The notes under the pieces are model-generated. The model saw nothing but the letters and a program-made list of their open reading frames with translations. It was not told the origin of the DNA and did no database searches. Positions 57,536 through 64,000 of a DNA stretch of 64,000 nucleotides are shown here, piece after piece. The translations under genes were made by a program, and so were the position numbers. Within the stretch, counting starts at the first letter, position 1. Each line of letters starts with the position of its first letter. The stretch lies in NCBI GenBank assembly GCA_963989385.1, contig OZ022502.1, positions 3,440,501 through 3,504,500 on the forward strand, written 5' to 3'. Source of the stretch: Ctena decussata. Its lineage: Eukaryota; Mollusca; Bivalvia; Lucinida; Lucinidae.

Positions 57536-58578
57536 TACTGACACAAACAAAAAACGTCCGCTTTACAGTTGTGTCTGAGAATTTCATATGAACTCATACA
57601 TTTCATTTAAATGTATTGTTTCAAGAACGTCAGTTATTCAGCAGTCGTGTGCGCTGAACGGAAATCAATTCAATGAACATCGACGCCAATGACAATGCCG
57701 CAAGCGCCAGTACCCAAATTTCGAAAGTCACAAAATCAGTATCTCGTGTTTTAACCATCGCAGCAAACCCCAGCATCACTGAACAGACACGCTGCTGAGA
57801 TTTTATGAGTGCTAGATGCATTCCTAATCATCACAACCACTGGCATAAATTAGTCACTTAAAATGACGTCACAAAACGTCGATCACAGCAGTGCGTAGAT
57901 ACACGCAGACATTACCTTGTTGGGCCATCAGTTTGGAAGTCAGTGGCATAGGACTACTTCAAAATTAATTTCTAGTCATCAATAGCATTGAAATCAGCAT
58001 CATTCAGCATCGCAAAAGGTTGGTCGCAAATTTACCTGATTACTTTTCAATAAGGGGTGGGGTAAAAAAAACGGACTTTAGTGGACCGGTATTTCTAACT
58101 TCAGGTTGAATTTTTATTTTCTGATGCATGTTGTCTTTATCGTACACAAGTATAGTCAAATAAAACAAAAGCGGTGTCAAAATTATGAACGGTTATGGAG
58201 ATATGGAAGTTCTAAAATCGTTATTAATTTAATAAAAAGGAGATAATTTCATAAACTGAAGACTTTGGACTGCTTTCTCGTTCATTTAATAAACGGTATT
58301 GCTTTTAAAAGGTGATTTTTTGTTTTCCGACGTTTCTGACCCTCGTTTAACGCAAAACGTTCTAGGTTTTGGTGAATAAATTGCTGCTGAGGAATAAAAA
58401 TGGTGTTTTTGTCATAAAGTTTGATAACTCTTGTGGCTATGGAGAAAAATTAAAACGATTACAACTTTATGTGTGCCAGAAGCTCAGGACACATTTGTTT
58501 CATTTTGTATGGCTACAACATTACTGGTTCAAAAGATACAGAACCTTATAAAACGGACTTTTCTTTTTTGTGTCCGTA
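57536..58578. mobile_element. 1043-bp TA-flanked transposon in the satellite array
   Basis: Inverted ends TACTGACACAAA and TTTGTGTCCGTA, with a second inverted word CGTCCG / CGGACT-type next to A/T-rich spacer. TA duplicated at 57534-57535 and 58579-58580. The neighbouring intact units show the empty site. Fits a Tc1/mariner-like non-autonomous element. No transposase; a 63-codon minus frame at 57630-57821 has no recognisable motif. Confidence 0.85.
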
Positions 58579-59190
58579 TACATGGAATATCTGGATCATG
58601 CGATACAGAAGCTTGGAAATATTATATGATTAAATTTAAGATTTAACAAACTTCAACAGATATTCCGGCCCAGGATCATTTTACTGATGCAAGTACATCC
58701 GAAAAAATTGTATAGTTGAGAAATGAAGAAGTACCCACTGGGACTCGAACCCACGCCGACTACGACAACTCCGCCTAGCGATTCAGAGACATGAGCTTAA
58801 CCGATTGCGCCACTACGCTCCCCAAAAAAGAAGTTTCATGGAACAATGTTAAGCTTTATTTCTCTGAATGACCCATCGGATAGGGCTGTTTTATTAAGTT
58901 GTGCTAACACAATCAGGTATATACATGGAATATCTGGATCATGCGATACAGAAGCTTGGAAATATTATATGATTAAATTTAAGATTTAACAAACTTCAAC
59001 AGATATTCCGGCCCAGGATCATTTTACTGACGCAAGTACATCCGAAAAAATTGTATAGTTGAGAAATGAAGAAGTACCTACTGGGACTCGAACCCACGCC
59101 GACTACGACAACTCCGCCTAGCGATTCAGAGACATGAGCTTAACCGATTGCGCCACTACGCTCCCCAAAAAAGAAGTTTCATGGAACAAT

Positions 59191-59594
59191 ATGGTAAGCC
59201 AGTTTACTATTTGTTGTGCACAGTAGATATCTTATAAAGTATATCAGATATCTTCCTCCGCGAGTTTCCCCAGTAAGTAACAATGGTATTTGATCAGTGT
59301 CCACAATGCTACACATTAAGGTGTCCATAGTGCTACACACAAAATTACACAGAACCATTATGCAAAGTACCATGCTAAGCCATAAACGCCTTTACATGAC
59401 TTGGCCATGAAATATAGGTCACTGACCTACCTGTTGGTTTGAAATATTTCTTAACAATTCAAAATGATTATAACCATACGGTACAAAAAAAGTAGGATAA
59501 CCCTCCTATGAGCGTAGTGACGTGCGTCTATCCGTACTTTATACTTATAAATAAAAATAACATTGAGTTCCTTTAAGCGCAGTGATAACACTCA
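59191..59594. other. No gene seen
   Basis: Unassigned sequence between the array and the next MITE. Confidence 0.35.
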
Positions 59595-59597
59595 TAA

Positions 59598-60063
59598 AGG
59601 GCCGTATACACTATCATTTTTGTCTTGTACAACTTTATTGTACAAGAAAAAATTGACCAAGAAAAAGTGACAATGATGAGGTGTATACACGTATCAATAA
59701 GTTAAACTTTTTGCGGGAAATTACACAATAATAGCAATGGTGACAGAAGAAGAATATGTTGCATCAGTATTGTGCATTGTGATTTTGAGAAGGAGATTTA
59801 GTACCAGATACAATGAGTCTCTGTCCAAATATTTGTTGGCACTGAAATCTTCTTGGAGCAATATTATTGGCCATGTGCTTTTGTTACAATGCTGCTGCTA
59901 CAAATTCTCTTGCTTTTGATTGGCTATTTGATGGCAAGTTTGATATGTTATCATTGAAAACAGGATGGGTTTCTATTCATCAGTTTTTCTTGTGATCATT
60001 TTCTGCTCTATACACGATCAAATTAAATGACAATAAAGAAAAAAAGATAGTGTATACGGCCCT
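59598..60063. mobile_element. 466-bp PIF/Harbinger-like MITE
   Basis: Inverted ends AGGGCCGTATACACTATC, flanked by direct TAA at 59595-59597 and 60064-60066. A 3-bp TWA duplication and GGGCC-type ends fit PIF/Harbinger. A 60-codon plus frame (59737-59919) starting MVTEEEYVASVLCIVILRRR could be a remnant of a transposase N-terminus, but this is weak. Confidence 0.8.
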
Positions 60064-60066
60064 TAA

Positions 60067-60335
60067 GAAGGAAGCTGGGCAATACCGAATGGTTTCGGCT
60101 GATAAAACCCAATCTGTGACATTGTAATAATTTGACAATAACCAGAGAAAAGATTCTTCAACTTTAAAGAAATATTAACTAGACACTCGATCCAAAGACT
60201 TGTATTAATCAAAAGCCTCTGTCATATGAAGCTTACGGACTCTATACGGATGGCGCATTGAATTCATTTATAGTCATCCAAAGGAGCACAGCTCAAAGTC
60301 GTTCTGGTCCGTACCCAGGCTTCAGCGATTTTGTT
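60067..60335. other. No gene seen
   Basis: Unassigned flank. Confidence 0.3.
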
Positions 60336-60339
60336 TTAA

Positions 60340-61545
60340 AGTGAGGTGGAAGTAATTCAGTGCCGCCGTGCGGCAGTTTCTGTCGTACGTTATGTTCCGT
60401 TTGATAAAATACAAGATAACGTCAACGTTAGTCGCTTCTGTGATCACTACAAGGTCTGCCTACAAAATGCAAGGAGGCTGAGCGCTGGGTGAAATTTAAA
60501 GGAAATAGAAAGTGCCGTAGAGAAGAAACTGAAAAAAAGTATAGTTAGTTTCTTCTTGCGGGATAGCTGACAGTTTCTTATTAGTTTATTAGACGGAGTT
60601 CGCAGTTGTTGAGTTGCAATAATTTTGTTACAAATTTCATACGACAAGCAGAGGAAATAGAAAGTGCAGTAGAGAAGAATATAGCTAGTAAGCTGTTCCC
60701 TGACAGTGTTAGACGGAGTTCGCAGCTGTTGAGTTACAATAATTTTATTACGACAACACAGCCTCGTGAAATTGAATCCAGAATCAAATAATATGCAGTC
60801 AGATCAGTGTCCACACTTCGACCATGCACTTTACAGTCAACATGGTAGACAGTCGTTTCCAAACCACCCACACTTAAAATGCTAATCAGCATAAGTTATG
60901 CTAGTTCAGTTATATCCATTTTTTCTTTCTGTTAAAGGTATCTCCTAGGCACTAAGGTAAATACAAACTGCCTATCATTTAGAGAGAGAGAGGGTCGTCG
61001 AAGTCCAGTCGTTGGAACGCTAGATCATAGTGCAGAATATTATAGGTTTCTTGGGTCGGGTCAGGAACTGGAAAACTTTACCAGCCGACAGGTGGACGAG
61101 GGAATTGTTCAAATGTCCCAACACGTGGAAGCCCGCCCTGAGCTTGCTGCTTCTGAGAGTTTGTCATCTCGGGTGCGCGTCAACTGTATGGGAGGGCATA
61201 ACGGCAATTTTTTTTATGTTTTTTTTTAATTAAAAATACAATATAGTTAGTTAAGGCGGCTTATGCAGAGACTAATAGAAAAGTATTCCATCTGCCTTCA
61301 TCGTATACTTTCTTTGCCGGTATCCTACAAAAAAAAAGATGGTTGATATTTGGCGCGAAATGTTAAGTAACGTTAACGTCACCATGCGCAACGTTAACAT
61401 TTCAGTCTAAAAAGACGACAAGCCGGGCATTTTATGCACATTAGCTCGAAAGTTAAATCGGCGACCTACTATTTTTATTGCTTTCTCATTGGGCCATACT
61501 GTGTTGGTTTTTGAAGAGAAAAATGTGTTTTGTTTTCACGCCTTA
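60340..61545 (-). mobile_element. Truncated inverted copy of the TTAA element
   Basis: Inverse of 36650-38128 ('aagtgaggtggaagtaattcag' matches the right end; 'ttgaagagaaaaatgtgttttg' matches 36656-36690 inverted). Lacks the other terminal repeat and about 235 bp next to it. TTAA remains at 60336-60339. Confidence 0.75.
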
Positions 61546-61873
61546 ATATACAGAAGAAACTAAGCTAACCTTGGTGTACGTCATTTCGAGAACTGAAACA
61601 ACAAAGAATATTTACACTAGCCACTGACTTCCCATAGGTAAACCGTATCATACACCGATGAATGGCAGTTGATCATGTGACATTGTCATCAAGCGACGTC
61701 TGAGGTAAAGAAACGTCTTGATTTGTCCACGTAGCGTTCGATTGAAGCCACATTATGACAACGGCTGTTTAACATTTTTGCCGAATACGTCGTTTCTGTC
61801 TTTTCTTTTACGCATATTTTGCATATTCTACATTAACAACACAGGACGGGTCTAAAAATAAAGTGCAAAATAT
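61546..61873. other. No gene seen
   Basis: Unassigned. Confidence 0.3.
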
Positions 61874-62028
61874 AAGAATAAAAATTTGATTTTTCAGCGT
61901 TCATCGTGTGAAGAAGCCAGTGGTCGTTGCTAAAATTATACAAGCAGCGCTTTGCGCTTCATGGAATTTTAGCTCCGCCCACTGGCTTCATCACACGATG
62001 AACGCTGACAAATCAAATTTCAATTCTT
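61874..62028. mobile_element. 155-bp snapback element
   Basis: Arms 'CAGCGTTCATCGTGTGA' / 'TCACACGATGAACGCTG' extend outward (aagaat...caaattt-type pairing) and inward (GAAGCCAGTGG / CCACTGGCTTC, then GCTAAAATT / AATTTTAGC and GCGC-ttt-GCGC). Almost the whole unit is one hairpin. Confidence 0.8.
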
Positions 62029-62229
62029 AGATAATGATTTAGAACTTTGTACGCGTACGGCTACTAGTAGCTACACGTACACGTAAAATTAAAATTGTAT
62101 TTAAAAGTGGTTAAGATATTAAACTTGTACGTGTATATGTAACCGAAAGATATGCGGCGAATTAAATAATTATCGAAAAGCTTTTATCAGCATAACCTTT
62201 CGTCCGTGTGTACGTTTGTGGGATAACAT

Positions 62230-62464
62230 TTTCTTACCTACTAGACAGAGTTTGTTCTATTTTTAGCGGTGCTGGAAAATTCTGTCTTGCTCATGGGCTG
62301 GGACAGCTCACACGAGCTTGAATTCTGTGCATCACTACGCGCTCCTTGAAATTCAGTGCGCCCGGCTTTTCGATACTGTCTTTATCACTGGTTGGGAGCG
62401 TACAGTACGTGTGACCCGTTGTACCGATGTGTATAGTGGACGCATCTTTGTTCAAATATGGCGG
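62230..62464 (+). other. Candidate first exon with ATGGCGG|GTAAGT
   Basis: GC-richer stretch ending in ATG at 62458 with A at -3 and G at +4, then a consensus donor GTAAGT at 62465. It would encode Met-Ala and a split codon and continue in an exon outside the window. No TATA box is obvious. Rests on start context plus donor only. Confidence 0.3.
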
Positions 62465-63542
62465 GTAAGTTTCAGATCTGTTTATTTTTGTGTTTTAAAA
62501 ATATAAAGTAAGGGAGTTTCAACTTAGTACCGATAGTTCGACAAGCCTAATTACAGATCTTTTCGACATGCTGCCTTGATTTTCTGTAGATTGTTATGAT
62601 GTGCTTTATTTTCACATTTCATTTAAGAAAATCACTACTCTACTTTCGATTTCAAAAGGTGCACCCGTACCATTTCTTCAAATGTGTCCCTCAATTTTAC
62701 ATGAAACGACCGTATCTTCGTTGCCTTTATTTTATGGTGTATGTCGGCTCAGGATTCATTGATCTTGTTAGATATCATGCTATGTAAGGGCAATTATTTT
62801 CAAGGAAAATGATAGAGGGGTCAAAATCTGTTCTGTATCGTGTGTCGCAAAACCGATTCTCAGTACTGTATGCTGTGTCTCAGTTATGCTGTAACGTGAG
62901 TGATAACATAGCACAGAACTCTTTTCAATATTTTCTTAGGATAGGCTACAAATATATTACAACTAATATTTTGGGCATGTAGAAACTTGGCCTAATAACA
63001 GCTTATAAACCGAAGAAGAAATATAAACTGTCAATTTCGCTGCTTACACAAAACAATCTGGGTGTGTTTACACACTCATTAAACATAGACTCAGTACTGT
63101 GACATGGCCATTATTTTTCTCGTTTGTCCATCTGATGATTGGCTAAGGGACGAATCATTTATTATCAGGTTGGGGTGGGGTGGGTGGGGCAGGAGTACAT
63201 TTTCATATGATTCACTTTATTATTTATTTACGACCCTCTCAGTCCTCAGTCTCACCAGAATCCCCCACCCTTTCTCCTCCTCGATAGATGAGAAAAACTT
63301 TACGAACTTCCTCCCCCCCCCCTCCCGCCCCCACACACCACCACCCCTACACCCCTACGCCCCACAGCGACCTTTCACACAAACAGCATATTACCTATTT
63401 TATGCCAGACTGGCCTTAATCAAACCTGTATGAAACACAAAGAACATTTTCTTAAACATACAGGTTAATTTGATTTCTGCATGAGCATAAGCAGCAAAAA
63501 GATGCAGGAGAAAATAAATTAAAAGAAAACGTGCTCTGAATG
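62465..63542. other. No gene seen
   Basis: Possible intron of the candidate first exon. A C-rich simple sequence lies at 63310-63360. Confidence 0.3.
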
Positions 63543-63555
63543 CCCCATAAAGCTG

Positions 63556-63839
63556 ACCGGGCCGCGTAGCGCAGTCGGTATGGCACCTGACTTATAAGTT
63601 ATAAGTCAGAGGTCCTGGATTCGATACCCGGTCTGGCCACATACTTTCGTTTCTGCTTCCGTTGATTCAAGAAGGGCAGTTCTCAGTTACTGACGGAAGT
63701 ATGTGCACATAGTACTGGTTAACCTCTTAGGAGGTCTAAGCCTGCCCAGGAATAGTGTGGTTAGGTTAACTGAACGTCCCGACATGACCATAGCTGTTTA
63801 CCGTGGACGTAAAGCAACAAATCAATCAATCAATCAAAA
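63556..63839 (+). mobile_element. Full-length tRNA-derived SINE (type 1) with target duplication
   Basis: Head with box A TAGCGCAGTCGG (63567-63578) and box B GGATTCGATACC (63616-63627), a body with 'ttgattcaagaagggcagtt' and 'cctcttaggaggtctaagcctgcc', and a (AATC)n tail (63817-63836). A 13-bp duplication with one mismatch, CCCCATAAAGCTG / CCCTATAAAGCTG, lies at 63543-63555 and 63840-63852. Bivalve tRNA SINEs such as Rudi have this form; family identity not checked. Confidence 0.85.
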
Positions 63840-63852
63840 CCCTATAAAGCTG

Positions 63853-64000
63853 GTAATAATATTAAGTGGGGTCTTGGGCGCTGTCGCCAGCAGCCACAGC
63901 AGTTTTTTGCTGATGGCAAGGCACCCCAGGAGATCTGATACCACAAACGCAGGAATTAATTCTACTTGAGGACGAAATCGTCTTCTCGACATGATTTTAT
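63853..64000. other. No gene seen
   Basis: Unassigned to the window end. Confidence 0.3.

Larger units (their letters stand above)
56336..59190. repeat. 343-bp satellite array with a tRNA-like sequence in each unit
   Basis: A fixed point in the unit (GCCGACTACG) recurs at 56338, 56681, 57024, 57367, 58755 and 59098. Steps are exactly 343 bp except one of 1388, which is 343 plus 1045. The extra 1045 bp is a 1043-bp transposon plus its 2-bp TA duplication. Units are nearly identical. On the minus strand each holds a tRNA-like segment with box A TGGCGCAATCGG and box B GGTTCGAGTCC, but no pairing acceptor stem. Confidence 0.95.

Noticed and set aside
56650..59160. Cluster of tRNA genes
   Set aside because: Box A and box B are present, but the acceptor stem does not pair and the segment is part of a 343-bp satellite unit.
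1..64000. A bacterial-type operon, defence system or virus
   Set aside because: No run of adjacent intact genes, no ribosome-binding sites, and the repeats and splice sites are eukaryotic.

Overview
This is eukaryotic, animal-type DNA: AT-rich, low coding density, spliced exon-like islands, tRNA-derived SINEs, LINEs, Penelope-like reverse transcriptase and many miniature transposons. Repeats with tandem cores, (ACGG)n tails and terminal hairpins match what is known of 'pearl'/Helentron-type elements of bivalve molluscs, so a marine bivalve is the best guess (inference; no species-specific gene was recognised).

Layout. 1-4061: stacked tandem-core (pearl-like) elements joined head to tail. 4191-4600: one orphan exon on the minus strand. 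5233-7035: a broken reverse transcriptase gene interrupted by a 289-bp MITE. 9098-9653: a small foldback element with an 8-bp target duplication. 9937-20915: a CR1/Jockey-type LINE with an inverted 5' part (twin-priming pattern), an in-frame 252-bp tandem duplication, a 7.4-kb foldback element inserted into its reverse transcriptase domain and a 1.27-kb pearl-like element inserted nearer its 3' end. 21430-21880: a second LINE 3' end. 22103-22401: a TA-flanked MITE. 24077-24207: a perfect palindrome. 25255-29040: the only intact gene, an RTE-type LINE with a 1019-codon endonuclease/reverse transcriptase frame, lying between 245-bp inverted repeats. 31020-34586: a TIR element carrying eleven copies of a CCGTAACG motif on both strands. 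36421-38128: a TTAA-flanked element with a truncated inverted sister at 60340-61545. 39095-47305: an 8.2-kb inverted-array structure whose arms are 189-bp tandem repeats, containing further insertions and at least one well-formed exon. 47736-52366: a MITE, an 18-bp minisatellite, another pearl-like element and two SINEs. 53150-54300: LINE and Penelope-like remnants. 55009-59190: a reverse-oriented pearl-like element, then a 343-bp satellite array carrying a tRNA-like promoter and split exactly by a 1043-bp TA element. 59598-64000: a Harbinger-type MITE, the truncated TTAA element, a long hairpin, a candidate first exon and a full SINE with target duplication.

The window therefore reads as an intergenic or intronic transposon graveyard with nested layers. 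The order of insertion can be read: the LINE landed and was then interrupted by the foldback, which itself received pearl-like elements. Several empty sites can be reconstructed from the sequence, which makes the boundaries unusually secure. The host gene content visible is limited to two splice-bounded internal exons on the minus strand (4191-4600 and 46145-46283; their phases do not allow direct joining) and weak candidate first exons on the plus strand.

The most notable undescribed-looking items are (1) shared terminal architecture in several unrelated tandem-core families, (2) the two giant foldback structures, (3) the 3.6-kb element with dispersed CCGTAACG motifs, and (4) the tRNA-like 343-bp satellite.
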